A stretch of 64,000 nt of DNA. It comes from Smaragdicoccus niigatensis DSM 44881 = NBRC 103563 (GTDB lineage Bacteria > Actinomycetota > Actinomycetes > Mycobacteriales > Mycobacteriaceae). Positions 28,248 to 36,600 of this stretch are shown one piece after another; position 1 is the first letter of the stretch; each line of letters starts with the position of its first letter. Below the pieces are notes generated by a model. The model searched no databases, was not told where the DNA came from, and saw only the letters and a program-made list of their open reading frames with translations. A program made the translations under genes and the position numbers. The stretch is from NCBI RefSeq assembly GCF_000380645.1, contig NZ_AQXZ01000014.1, forward strand, positions 1 through 64,000, in the 5' to 3' direction.

Positions 28248-30344
28248 TTGCCGAACCGCCGCCGGAAGCATTCGCTCGTCGTCGGAGTCGTTGCCTTTGC
28301 CACAGTTGCCAGTCCGCTCGGAGTCATCGGACTGAATTACGGACCCGACATCAAGAACGCCGATAACGCCCATCCAACCGATTTAGCGTCTGTTCTGCTG
28401 AAGACGGTCCCAGACGTTGTCATTCCGATTAAGCAACTAACTGGTCTCGACCTCCCCGACTTCCGCCTGTCGGACCTCACGTCGCTGCCGCTGCCCGGCG
28501 GCATCAAGCTCCCGGTTTCGCTTCCGGGTGCGCCGGGCGAATCGCCCATCACCGATCCATCGGCGCCGGTCAACCCGGGCACGCTGCCCTCGGATGTCGC
28601 GGACAAGTACGGCACTCAGGTCAAGGAAATCCACCGCGACCAGCCGTTCAGTATGGTCGCGCTCGCCGCGAAGGACATGGCCGGCGGAACGGTCGCACAG
28701 GTGCGACCCAAACTCGCCAACGGCTCGTGGGGTCCGTGGACCGAGGCTGAGGCACTCGGCTGGCGCGACAACAAACCGGGCGCGCTCACCGGTACCGACC
28801 CGATCTACGTCGGCAAGACGAACGACGTCCAGGTCATGCTGACCTCCGGTCTGAAGGAAGCCGCTGCTGCCGGCCAGGCGCTCGAGCAGGTGCCGCAGGC
28901 CGCCGCGACCGGCATCAAGCCCGCCGCGTTCAGCACCCCGCTGCACGCCGCGGACCCAGCCGCCGCGCCGACGGACGCGACCGCGGCAACCACCGATGCC
29001 AACGCATCGACCAGCCCGGATCCCAATGCAGCCACCACCACGACCGCTGACGACCTCACCGCCGTCCTCATCGATCCAGGTCAGACGACCGATGACGCGA
29101 ACCTCAAGTTCGAGAAGCTGCCGAACGGCGGACCTGAGGTCGTGACGCGCGCCGCGTGGGGCGCCGACGAGTCGATGCGCTGCGAAGACCCCACCTACGA
29201 CGACGCGGTCAGCGCCGGAACCGTGCACCACACGGCCGGCCGCAACGACTACACGCCGGAGGAGTCGGCGGGCATCGTCCGCGCGATTTACAAGTACCAC
29301 GCACAGACTCTGGGCTGGTGCGACATCGGCTACCAGGCACTCGTCGACCGCTTTGGACGCACCTTCGAAGGTCGCTACGGCGGCATGACCCGCAACGTCG
29401 AGGGCGCCCACGCCGGTGGCTTCAACGAGAACACCGTGGGTGTCGCGATGATGGGCACCTTCGACACCGAGCAGCCGACCGCCGAGCAACTCAAGGCGAC
29501 GGGCACCTACCTCGGCTGGCGCCTGAAGATGGCCGGCGTCGACCCGAAGGGTCACGCCACGCATTACTCGGAGGGCACGTCGTACACGAAGTACCCGCAG
29601 GGTGAAGCCGTCGATCTGCCGAACATCTTCGCCCACCGCGACGTCGGCACCACGGACTGCCCCGGTGACGCCGCCTACGCCGACCTCGACCAGATCCGCA
29701 CCATCGCCGCGAGCGTCCAGGGCGTGACCCCGCAGTCGCTTCCGCTGCCGGACATTGCGCAGCTGCTCGCCGGGACTGGAAACACGACGCCGGCTACCCC
29801 GACGACCCCGCAGGCTCCGGCCGCGGATGCCGCTGCGGTTCCGGCCGCACCGGACCTCCCCGCGGAGATCAAGGCTTCGGCACCCGCCGACGCCGCGGCC
29901 GCCTCGGGAGCGACCACGACATCGGCGACGGGATCACTGTCGACGCTGCTGACCGGGCTCACCACGGCCGTGCTGCAGCCGACCGACGACAACGCAGTCG
30001 CCAAGCGCTGGGTTGCTGAAGGCGGTGCCACCGGCAAGCTGGGACCGGCGCTGACCGGCCTGATCACGACGTCGAGCGGTCAGTCGGTCGCGAAATTCGC
30101 GAACGGCATCATCTTCACCGCGGCCAAGCCGACCACTGTGGGCACGGCCGACACCGCGTCGACCCAGCCGCAGACGATCGTGCTGCTGGGCGAGGTGCTG
30201 AAGAAGTTCATGGCCTCGGGCAACGTCACCGGCCAGCTCGGAATGCCGCTCGCCGACTCGGCCACGGCGGACACTCAGACGTTCAAGTTCCAGCGCGGAT
30301 CGCTGATCCTGAACAAGCTGACCGGCGTCGTCACGACCCAGTAG
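28248..30344 (+). CDS. Secreted N-acetylmuramoyl-L-alanine amidase with LGFP repeats
   Basis: 698 residues from TTG 28248, seven bases after GGGAG. A signal peptide (about 1-28) and a variable Pro/Thr region come first. A PGRP/amidase_2 domain runs at about 295-490 (RAAWGADE, TVHHTAG with the first Zn His, WCDIGYQALVDR, and HRDVGTTDCPGD with the second Zn His and Cys). A long Ala/Pro/Thr linker then leads to two LGFP-type repeats (LGPALTG, LGMPLADS). It would cut the amide between MurNAc and the stem peptide. It corresponds by position to Rv3811. The 3' end overlaps the opposing HAD gene by 14 bases. Confidence 0.92.
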   Translation: MPNRRRKHSLVVGVVAFATVASPLGVIGLNYGPDIKNADNAHPTDLASVLLKTVPDVVIPIKQLTGLDLPDFRLSDLTSLPLPGGIKLPVSLPGAPGESPITDPSAPVNPGTLPSDVADKYGTQVKEIHRDQPFSMVALAAKDMAGGTVAQVRPKLANGSWGPWTEAEALGWRDNKPGALTGTDPIYVGKTNDVQVMLTSGLKEAAAAGQALEQVPQAAATGIKPAAFSTPLHAADPAAAPTDATAATTDANASTSPDPNAATTTTADDLTAVLIDPGQTTDDANLKFEKLPNGGPEVVTRAAWGADESMRCEDPTYDDAVSAGTVHHTAGRNDYTPEESAGIVRAIYKYHAQTLGWCDIGYQALVDRFGRTFEGRYGGMTRNVEGAHAGGFNENTVGVAMMGTFDTEQPTAEQLKATGTYLGWRLKMAGVDPKGHATHYSEGTSYTKYPQGEAVDLPNIFAHRDVGTTDCPGDAAYADLDQIRTIAASVQGVTPQSLPLPDIAQLLAGTGNTTPATPTTPQAPAADAAAVPAAPDLPAEIKASAPADAAAASGATTTSATGSLSTLLTGLTTAVLQPTDDNAVAKRWVAEGGATGKLGPALTGLITTSSGQSVAKFANGIIFTAAKPTTVGTADTASTQPQTIVLLGEVLKKFMASGNVTGQLGMPLADSATADTQTFKFQRGSLILNKLTGVVTTQ

Positions 30345-31176
30345 TCCACCAGCGCTCCAACACCCGGGCGACCCCGTCGTCGGAGTTCGAGGCAGTGACC
30401 TCGTTCGCCGCGGCGACGGCGTCCGGGTGTGCGTTTTTCATGGCCACGCCATGGCCCGCGAGGTGCAGCATGGGAACGTCGTTGGGCATGTCTCCGAACG
30501 CGACGATACGACTCGGCTCAACACCCAGATAATCTGCAGCCCAACGCAACCCGGAAGCCTTCGTGACCCCTGGTGCGGACACTTCGAGGAGTCCCTTGTC
30601 GGTCGAGAAGGTGACGTCCCCGCTGTCGCCGACCAACGGCGCGAGGCGTTCGTACATCCAGTCGCTCGTCGCGGTCGGGAATCGGATCAGCATCTTGATG
30701 GCCGGCATCGCGAGAACGTCGCGAGTCGTCAACTCGATGTTGTCCGGGTTCAGCCAGGCGTGCTCGTAGTCCGGCGACGTGACGAACTGTGGATTGGCCT
30801 GGTCGTGGGCGCTCTCCCCCACTCGCTCAGTCGCCAGGCCACATCCGGGGAACAGCGCGAGTGCCATTCCGGCGATCATGTGCATCGTGTTGACGTCGAG
30901 CGTCCACGCTTGCAAGATCCGGTCGGCGGCACTGTCGTAGATCACCGCGCCGTTTCCGCACACGGAGAGCGGGTGGTACCCAAGCTGTTCGGTGATCGGC
31001 GTGATCCAGCGCGGCGGGCGGCCCGTGGCCAGCACGAACGGAACCCCGTCCGCGACGACCGCATTGACCGCATCGCGGTTGCGCGCGCTCACTCGTTCGT
31101 CGTCACCGAGCAGCGTTCCATCCACGTCAGTGGCGACGAGGTGCGGTTTTTCGATGTTCAACCATTCGTCAGCCAT
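30331..31176 (-). CDS. HAD-superfamily phosphatase, Cof type (Rv3813c position)
   Basis: 281 residues, cytoplasmic. HAD motif I is TDVDGTLLGDD, motif II lies in VLATGRPPRW, and motif IV is AFGDMPNDVPML; the cap domain sits between II and III (type C2, Cof-like). Such enzymes hydrolyse sugar phosphates, pyridoxal phosphate or flavin nucleotides, and the substrate is not predictable. The 3' end overlaps the convergent amidase gene by 14 bases. Confidence 0.92.
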   Translation of the reverse strand: MADEWLNIEKPHLVATDVDGTLLGDDERVSARNRDAVNAVVADGVPFVLATGRPPRWITPITEQLGYHPLSVCGNGAVIYDSAADRILQAWTLDVNTMHMIAGMALALFPGCGLATERVGESAHDQANPQFVTSPDYEHAWLNPDNIELTTRDVLAMPAIKMLIRFPTATSDWMYERLAPLVGDSGDVTFSTDKGLLEVSAPGVTKASGLRWAADYLGVEPSRIVAFGDMPNDVPMLHLAGHGVAMKNAHPDAVAAANEVTASNSDDGVARVLERWWTTGS

Positions 31177-31200
31177 GGATCCATAGTGCCCGAGCAGCGA

Positions 31201-31241
31201 AATCCGCGCAGTGCATGGCGGATGACGTCACTGCGCGGATT
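31201..31241 (-). terminator. Terminator-like hairpin after the Ala-rich gene
   Basis: AATCCGCGCAGTG (31201-31213) pairs perfectly with CACTGCGCGGATT (31229-31241) with a 15-nt loop. It lies just past the stop of the minus-strand gene at 31260 and before the HAD gene start. Confidence 0.7.
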
Positions 31242-31259
31242 CGAGGTTTCGCCCGGCGT

Positions 31260-32030
31260 TTACCGCCCGAAATTGGGGTCGTAGTACTGAGTCGGCGGAG
31301 GCGGAACCTCGTCCTTCTCCTTGTCCCCGGCGACCTTCTTGGCGACGTCGGCCGCCGCATCCAGTGCCTTACCCGCGGCGGAACCAGCGCTACCCACGAC
31401 CGACTCGACCGTCGAACCAGCCTTGCCGATAAGCCCGGTGGCAGTGCTCAACGTCGATGTGCCGAGGGAGGTTCCGGTGTCGAGGACATCGCTCGCGGCG
31501 CCCGTTCCGGACGAAATGACGGTGTCCGCGACGCCACCAACGGCAGCGCCGAGTGCACCCGCACCAGAGCCGAGAGCGTCCGTCGCCGACCCGACTGCGC
31601 CGCCGGCCGCGTTGGCCGCTTTGTTCAGCGCGTTCGCGCCGGCCTCGATCGATCGGCCGAAGATCGCGGCCACCGACGACACCGCTTCCGCGGCCTTGCC
31701 GGCGGCATCAGCTGCTACGCGTGCGGCTTCGGCAGCGATGCGCGCAGCTTCCGCGGCAGCTTCGGCGGCCTTGGCGACCACATCGGCCACTCCTTCAGCG
31801 GCCTTGCCGGCCCCCATTGCTCCGGCATCGGCGGCCTTGCCGACCAGGTCGGTTGCCGTGCCGGCAGCACCGCCCGCGGCACTGACGGCCGAACCCGCGG
31901 CACTGGCACCGGCCCGGGCGACATCTCCTATCGTGCCTATCGCCGAACCAGCAGCTTCCGCGGCCTTGTTGGCTACATCGGCGGCTGCAGCGCCGGCTTC
32001 CTGGCCAGACCGAGCAACGTCATATGGCAT
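31260..32030 (-). CDS. Ala-rich long-helix protein, unknown function
   Basis: 256 residues from ATG 32030 (GGAGGT 7 nt upstream; three extra codons in the open frame). From residue 10 to about 225 the chain is built from AA-xA-GKAAEA-type units with regular Asp, Lys and Glu, predicting long amphipathic helices, broken only by Gly clusters. There is no signal peptide and no membrane helix. The end is a charged AGDKEKDEVPPPPTQYYD tail. The pattern resembles late-embryogenesis-abundant-like stress proteins or heparin-binding haemagglutinin-type coiled coils, but no family signature is certain. Composition alone does not allow a function to be set. Confidence 0.75.
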   Translation of the reverse strand: MPYDVARSGQEAGAAAADVANKAAEAAGSAIGTIGDVARAGASAAGSAVSAAGGAAGTATDLVGKAADAGAMGAGKAAEGVADVVAKAAEAAAEAARIAAEAARVAADAAGKAAEAVSSVAAIFGRSIEAGANALNKAANAAGGAVGSATDALGSGAGALGAAVGGVADTVISSGTGAASDVLDTGTSLGTSTLSTATGLIGKAGSTVESVVGSAGSAAGKALDAAADVAKKVAGDKEKDEVPPPPTQYYDPNFGR

Positions 32031-32241
32031 TTCGAGCACCTCCGTTTTGGGATAAAAGCTCTAACAAAATCGAACCATTGCTGGCACCTGCGTACCAGGG
32101 ATTCAGGCCGAAATGCTGGGGAAATGGGCAGCGTCACACGCCGACGGAGTTCACGTCGCGCCCAAGGCCAGTATCCCGGCGACACGCCCGCCCACCAATC
32201 CATCCGGTACGGTTCCCTGTTTTTTGTCGAGGTCGCGGGGT

Positions 32242-32247
32242 TACGAT
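32242..32247 (+). promoter_or_regulatory. -10 hexamer TACGAT, leaderless start
   Basis: TACGAT is placed 6 nt before ATG 32254 with no ribosome site between, the same arrangement as at 25262. Confidence 0.55.
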
Positions 32248-32253
32248 TCGGAC

Positions 32254-32841
32254 ATGGCCGACACACCGATCGCGGCCCGCCTACTCGAAGTGATCGAGTC
32301 CGAAATCCTGCCTATGACAGCGCGCGGCGTCGCTTCCGGAAACAAGGTTTTCGGCGCGGCTGTCCTGCGGAAATCGGACTTGTCTCTCGTTATTGCCGGG
32401 ACCAACAGCGAAACCGATAACCCACTCCTCCATGGCGAAATCAACACGCTGAATCAGTTCTACGAAATGGCCGACCGGCCATCGACGAAGGACCTCGTGT
32501 TCCTCACGACGCATGAGCCATGCACGTTGTGCATGTCAGCGATCACGTGGGCCGGATTCGACAATTACTACTACTTCTACAGCCACGAGGATTCCCGGGA
32601 CGCCTTCGCGATCCCGCATGACCTCACGATCCTCAAGGAACTGTTCGGCCTCGAGCCCGGCGGATATCGGCGCACCAACAAGTTCTGGACCGCGTATTCG
32701 ATCCCCGCACTCGCCGATGCCGAGGCAGAGCCGCTCCGGAGCGAACTGATCGAGCAGATCAAACGCATCAAGGACCGGTACCAGGAACTGTCCGAGCAGT
32801 ATCAGGCGTCGAAGGGCGACAACGACATTCCGCTCAACTGA
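32254..32841 (+). CDS. Cytidine/deoxycytidylate deaminase-family protein
   Basis: 195 residues from ATG 32254; the upstream part of the frame is not supported. The deaminase zinc site is visible as HGEIN (His ligand plus the catalytic Glu) and PCTLC (two Cys ligands), with a GNKVFGAAV region before them. The C-terminal third, after YYYFYSHEDSRD, is longer than in CDA and ends in a charged helix. The substrate could be a nucleoside, a base such as guanine, or a pterin-like ring. Only six bases separate its stop from the convergent acyltransferase gene. Confidence 0.85.
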   Translation: MADTPIAARLLEVIESEILPMTARGVASGNKVFGAAVLRKSDLSLVIAGTNSETDNPLLHGEINTLNQFYEMADRPSTKDLVFLTTHEPCTLCMSAITWAGFDNYYYFYSHEDSRDAFAIPHDLTILKELFGLEPGGYRRTNKFWTAYSIPALADAEAEPLRSELIEQIKRIKDRYQELSEQYQASKGDNDIPLN

Positions 32842-32847
32842 GCCGGA

Positions 32848-33609
32848 CTACTCGCCCTTCGCCTCGCGCTTGGCGCGACGCTCCGCGACTTCCGCCTCGT
32901 CGAGCTTGTTGGCCTCTTCGAGTGTCGGGGCCGAACCGCCGAGGCGGGCGGGAACCCAATAGGCACCCGGCTCCATCGGGTAGTCCTGCTGCGCCTTCGC
33001 GAGCATGTCTGCCATCACCTGGTGGAGGGTCGCGGTGAGTTCTTCAGCGGAACCCTCGGGCTGCAGCGGCGTACCAGCCATGACCACGATCGGGGTCTTG
33101 GTGCGGCCCATGTGCTTGGGCTGACCCTTCGTCCAGACGCGCTGCGCACCCCACACGATGACCGGGATGATCGGCACGCCGGCCTCGAGCGCCATGCGGG
33201 CAGTGCCGGACTTGAAGTGCTTGATCTCGAAGCTGCGACTGATGGTCGCCTCGGGATACATGCCGATGAGTTCTCCGGCTTGCAGGCGCTCAACGGCGAC
33301 CGCGTAGGCACCGGCACCAGCCTCACGGTCGACCGGAATGTGCTTGCAGCCGCGCATGATCGGGCCCGAGATCGCGTTGTCGAACACGGCCTTCTTCGCC
33401 ATGAAGCGGATGTAGCGGTTCTTCTTCCGCTTGAACGACCGCGCCGGAAGGTGCGAGTACGCGAAGTCGAGGTAACCGGTGTGGTTGATCGCGACAACCG
33501 CGCCACCCTTGTCCGGGATGTTCTCGTGACCACTCACGGTGAACTTCAGGCCCTGGACAGCGAAGAGCGTGCGAGCAAAGCCGACGACGGTGCGATAAAC
33601 CGGATCCAC
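32848..33609 (-). CDS. 1-acylglycerol-3-phosphate acyltransferase-like (PlsC family)
   Basis: 253 residues from GTG 33609. PlsC block I is NHTGYLD (HX4D), block III is MYPEATISR, and block IV is VPIIPVIVWG. M. tuberculosis has three related genes, Rv3814c to Rv3816c, at this position; only one is present here. It probably acylates lysophosphatidic acid or an envelope lipid at the membrane. A TACGCT hexamer lies 6 nt before the GTG, suggesting a leaderless mRNA. The C-terminus is rich in Glu, Lys and Arg. Confidence 0.92.
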   Translation of the reverse strand: MDPVYRTVVGFARTLFAVQGLKFTVSGHENIPDKGGAVVAINHTGYLDFAYSHLPARSFKRKKNRYIRFMAKKAVFDNAISGPIMRGCKHIPVDREAGAGAYAVAVERLQAGELIGMYPEATISRSFEIKHFKSGTARMALEAGVPIIPVIVWGAQRVWTKGQPKHMGRTKTPIVVMAGTPLQPEGSAEELTATLHQVMADMLAKAQQDYPMEPGAYWVPARLGGSAPTLEEANKLDEAEVAERRAKREAKGE

Positions 33610-33615
33610 GCCGAT

Positions 33616-33621
33616 AGCGTA
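33616..33621 (-). promoter_or_regulatory. -10 hexamer TACGCT, leaderless start
   Basis: On the minus strand TACGCT is followed by ATCGGC and then the GTG start at 33609. No ribosome site is present. Confidence 0.5.
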
Positions 33622-33770
33622 GCGGTCGACTTACGGTGACGTAACCCGGTACGTGAGAGAGCCTCACCTCATCCACTGGTGACGAGCCGTCAACGAGGCC
33701 CATAGGCCACCCGAAATTCACCCAAATTGGTCGACTTATTCGTGGCGCTGAGCTCGCAAAAGGAGGAACC

Positions 33771-33851
33771 TTGCTAGTAGATCCCTGTGATCTAGCTCGT
33801 CTAGACCCAGCGATCAAGCTCGTCGACGGCAGGTGCCCATTGAGGCGCTAG
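33771..33851 (+). CDS. Candidate 26-codon leader ORF
   Basis: TTG 33771 follows AAAGGAGG (33759-33766) after a 4-nt spacer, the best ribosome site in this 400-base region. The peptide is MLVDPCDLARLDPAIKLVDG followed by RCPLRR and a TAG stop at 33849-33851. The first stem of the next RNA structure starts at the very next base. No run of one codon type is seen, so a simple amino-acid attenuator is not indicated. A TAGATC-cctgt-GATCTA repeat (33778-33794) lies within it. It could instead be chance. Confidence 0.4.
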   Translation: MLVDPCDLARLDPAIKLVDGRCPLRR

Positions 33852-33997
33852 TGTGGCCATTTTTCGACGCTGGTATGGGCAGCCGGAGAAACACCAGACA
33901 GGAAGATTCGGCTTGCCTTCCTGTGGTTTGACGGCCACAAGCCCCCAAACCGATCTCTACAAAGAGCCGCGTCTGTGGTTCCCGGTCCCTGCGGGAA
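33852..33997 (+). promoter_or_regulatory. Foldable 5' RNA region before the repeat surface protein
   Basis: Visible pairings: TGTGGCC (33852-33858) with GGCCACA (33933-33939); GCCG (33882-33885) with CGGC (33932-33935); AAAC-A-CC (33889-33895) with GGTTT (33925-33929); ACAGGAAG (33898-33905) with CTTCCTGT (33917-33924); and TTCCCG (33979-33984) with CGGGAA (33992-33997). The first two compete for the same bases, as expected of a switch. It matches no riboswitch class I know. Confidence 0.4.
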
Positions 33998-34018
33998 TCC
34001 AGGACAAAGGGGCATCCT

Positions 34019-35629
34019 TTGCGTGCCATATTCATCCGCCGAGCGATAGTTCTCGGCCCAATGTGCGTTGCATTGGTCCTCTTCACCGGAGGACCCGCGG
34101 GCGCACGTCCACACCGACCCGTACTCGACCCGGACACCACCGAGGAGGTCGCTCCACCGGCTGCCGACGTGCCGGCATACGTGCCACCCCCACCACCGCC
34201 GAGACCGGCCTACGTACCGCCGAAACCCGCGTACGTCCCGCCACCAGCACCTGTCTACGAGCCACCGGTCATTCCGGAGGTTCCGCGTCCGGTCGTTCAG
34301 GCTCCGGTGATTCCCGCGCCCGTGGTTCCGGATGTTCCGAAACCAGCCGTGGTTGCAGACATTCCAAAGCCAGCGGTAGTCGTTCCAGCACCTGTGGTTC
34401 CGGATGTTCCGAAACCAGCGGTAGTGGCCAACATTCCGAAGCCCGCGGTAGTCGTTCCAGCGCCCGCGGCTCCAGACGTTGCCAAGCCAGCGGTTGTGGC
34501 TGCGACCGTTCCGGACCCCAAGGCGCCAGCCGCAGCAGTCGTCGTACCTAACGCGGTTTCCGCAGCTCAAGCTGCTTCGGCAGCCGCAGCAAACGCCGCG
34601 ACGAAGGCCGCCACCGCGGCCGCAACCGTTGCGACGGATGCCGCCAACAAAGCAGCCGCGGTCACCGAGAATGCCGCCAACGCAACCTTGCCAGGTGTAG
34701 TCGCGCCAGCCTTGCCAAAGGCAGCCACAGTCACGCTTCCGACGGTGAATCTGCCAGGCGCTTCGGCCGTCCCGACTTTCCAGAAGCCGGCGATCCCGAA
34801 CATCCTGACAGCCGGGCTGCTACCCAAGATCGCGCGTCCGGACTTCCCGGCGTTGCCCAACATCGCCCGCCCCACGCTGGTGACCACGGTGACGACCGGA
34901 ACTCAGGACGACACGCGCCACCGATCGACCGAGTCCTCTCGGCAGTCTGTGAACGCGACTGACCTGGCCTGGCTCAGCACCTGCTGGAACGGCTCCCAGG
35001 TCACGGTGACCAACGCCTGCCTGCGGGCAGTCGCTGCGCACGCATCGTGGTTCGACGGATGCAACTTCAACTTCTGGGTTGAAGGCGTGGGCTGGATTCA
35101 CACGTCCGGGAACTCCTGCGCTCAGTTGCTCCAGTTCATCCTCGGTGTCCGCGGAGTGACCTGGGACGGCTGCGGTTGCGAGCAGTACACCTACATCGCT
35201 CCCAGCGGACTGTGGTGCACCGGGTACTACCGCGACGACGTCTTCATCTACACGGGCTACTACCCGAGGTGGGTGCAGAACGCCAACCAGGCCCAGCAGG
35301 CACAAGCCGCTGGACAAGTGGTGTTCGAACCGCCGAGCGTCACTGCGATCGTCGGTGATTCGACCATTGGGGCCGACGTGAAACTCGCGTCCGCACCCGG
35401 CGTACCCGCCGCACCGACCGGCACGACTGCGGTTTCGCAGGCAATGGCGCCCGGGATCATTCCGGTCTCGCACAACAGCTCTAGCAACTGGTGGCAAGGC
35501 CCGGCCCTGGCCATCGGTCTCGCGATGCTCATCGCGGCCTGGTTCACGGACCGTCGGAAGATCGAAATCGAGAGCAAGTTCCCACCACCAGCCCCGGGAG
35601 GAGGCCGCATTGCGGGTGGATTCGCCTGA
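34019..35629 (+). CDS. Pro-rich repeat surface protein with Cys-rich domain
   Basis: 536 residues from TTG 34019, six bases after AAAGGGG. A signal peptide (about 1-29, ending GGPAGA) leads to a Pro-rich stalk (40-100), 24-residue repeats of PDVPKPAVV-type (97-160), and an Ala-rich helix (about 175-230). At about 315-420 a Trp- and Cys-rich folded domain contains TCWNGS, NACLRAV, FDGCNFNFW, GNSCAQLL, DGCGCEQY and LWCTGYY. A single hydrophobic helix (about 495-515) and a short cytoplasmic tail anchor the C-terminus. I do not recognise the folded domain. The layout is that of a surface-projected membrane protein, presumably in the mycobacterial-type envelope. A structured leader precedes it. 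Confidence 0.85.
   Translation: MRAIFIRRAIVLGPMCVALVLFTGGPAGARPHRPVLDPDTTEEVAPPAADVPAYVPPPPPPRPAYVPPKPAYVPPPAPVYEPPVIPEVPRPVVQAPVIPAPVVPDVPKPAVVADIPKPAVVVPAPVVPDVPKPAVVANIPKPAVVVPAPAAPDVAKPAVVAATVPDPKAPAAAVVVPNAVSAAQAASAAAANAATKAATAAATVATDAANKAAAVTENAANATLPGVVAPALPKAATVTLPTVNLPGASAVPTFQKPAIPNILTAGLLPKIARPDFPALPNIARPTLVTTVTTGTQDDTRHRSTESSRQSVNATDLAWLSTCWNGSQVTVTNACLRAVAAHASWFDGCNFNFWVEGVGWIHTSGNSCAQLLQFILGVRGVTWDGCGCEQYTYIAPSGLWCTGYYRDDVFIYTGYYPRWVQNANQAQQAQAAGQVVFEPPSVTAIVGDSTIGADVKLASAPGVPAAPTGTTAVSQAMAPGIIPVSHNSSSNWWQGPALAIGLAMLIAAWFTDRRKIEIESKFPPPAPGGGRIAGGFA
34307..34498 (+). repeat. 72-bp repeats inside the surface protein gene
   Basis: Two full and one partial copy encode a 24-residue unit (VxPAPVVPDVPKPAVVAxIP then KPAV) at residues 97-120, 121-144 and 145-160. 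The first two are nearly identical at the DNA level, so copy number could vary by slippage. Confidence 0.75.
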
Positions 35630-35648
35630 CCTCGGCTAGCTGATCTGG

Positions 35649-35673
35649 GGCGGCACCGTCATTCGGTGCCGCC
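35649..35673. terminator. Bidirectional terminator between convergent genes
   Basis: GGCGGCACCG (35649-35658) pairs perfectly with CGGTGCCGCC (35664-35673) with a 5-nt loop. It overlaps the stop codon of the minus-strand transporter gene and serves the plus-strand gene ending at 35629. Confidence 0.85.
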
Positions 35674-36600
35674 TTGGTCATGTCCGGGCTGCGTTCCACC
35701 GCGACGGCCGACCCACACCCCCACCAATGCCAGCACGCATCCGACGACGACTCCCCAATTGAGGTGCCGACCTGCGGGCACGAACACGTCGAGCGCGAGC
35801 GCGCCGATGAGCTGGCCGGCGATCGTGGCGAGCGCCAACAACAGCACTCCCAGGCCGTGAACGATCCGCGCCGACACCGCGATGAAGAGAATTCCGAGCA
35901 ATCCACCGAGATAGAGCCACGGCTCGTGCGGAAGCGCTCCCGGCCAACCGCGGTTCGCGACCACGATTGCGCCGACCACGAGCAAGGCCGACGTGCCGAC
36001 GATGAAGTTGACCAGCGCGGATGACATCGGCCCGCCTACCGCGGCGACCCGCCCGTTGACCGCCATCTGCCATGCGGTCGCGGCGCCCGCGACGACCGGA
36101 AAGACGACGAACAACCAATTCGTGCCGCTGGTGATCGACGAGTGACTCGCGATCGCCACCGCCGCCAGCACAATCGCGGCTCCGGCTATTCGCCGCGCTG
36201 TGATCGGACTCCGACCCGACGGTCCGAGACCCGCCCGGTCCACGAGCACGCCGCTGACGACCTGTCCGGCGACGATCGCAACGGTGAACAGCGCGACGCC
36301 GATCGTCGTGACCGTGATGCCTTGACTGGCCACTGCCGAGGCACCCGCGAGACCGCCGACGCAGTGCCACCACTTCAGGCGCCCGGTGCGTACCGCTGTC
36401 ACAACTTCCGCCATCCGCGCCCGTCGCGCGGCGCTGACCAGGGTGAACACCACCAGAACGACGAGTCCCGAGCCGAAACTGACGATCGCCGCGGCCACGC
36501 CGTCATGGATGCGCGTGCCGAGGGTGCCATTGAGTCGCGACTGGATGGCGACCGCGATCCCGATCAGAACCGCGACGATGAGTGCGGCTTGGTTCCGCAC
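35659..36600 (-). CDS. DMT-superfamily transporter (YdcZ/DUF606 type, duplicated)
   Basis: 313 residues with about ten hydrophobic helices in two homologous halves. Each half starts with a Q-S/GxxNG pattern (AVAIQSRLNGTLG; TAWQMAVNGRVAAVG) and continues with a FxVGTxxL helix. The DUF606 family belongs to the drug/metabolite transporter superfamily; substrates are unknown. It starts at GTG 36600, directly next to the TGA of the metallopeptidase gene, so the two are co-transcribed and probably translationally coupled. Confidence 0.88.
   Translation of the reverse strand: MRNQAALIVAVLIGIAVAIQSRLNGTLGTRIHDGVAAAIVSFGSGLVVLVVFTLVSAARRARMAEVVTAVRTGRLKWWHCVGGLAGASAVASQGITVTTIGVALFTVAIVAGQVVSGVLVDRAGLGPSGRSPITARRIAGAAIVLAAVAIASHSSITSGTNWLFVVFPVVAGAATAWQMAVNGRVAAVGGPMSSALVNFIVGTSALLVVGAIVVANRGWPGALPHEPWLYLGGLLGILFIAVSARIVHGLGVLLLALATIAGQLIGALALDVFVPAGRHLNWGVVVGCVLALVGVWVGRRGGTQPGHDQGGTE

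Noticed and set aside
33852-33997. Known riboswitch class (cobalamin, c-di-AMP ydaO, c-di-GMP)
   Set aside because: I looked for the consensus cores of these classes and found none; the structure is reported as unassigned instead.
33853-34551. 232-codon open frame over the leader and surface gene start
   Set aside because: It reads the surface gene in another frame with Arg/Pro-rich shadow sequence.
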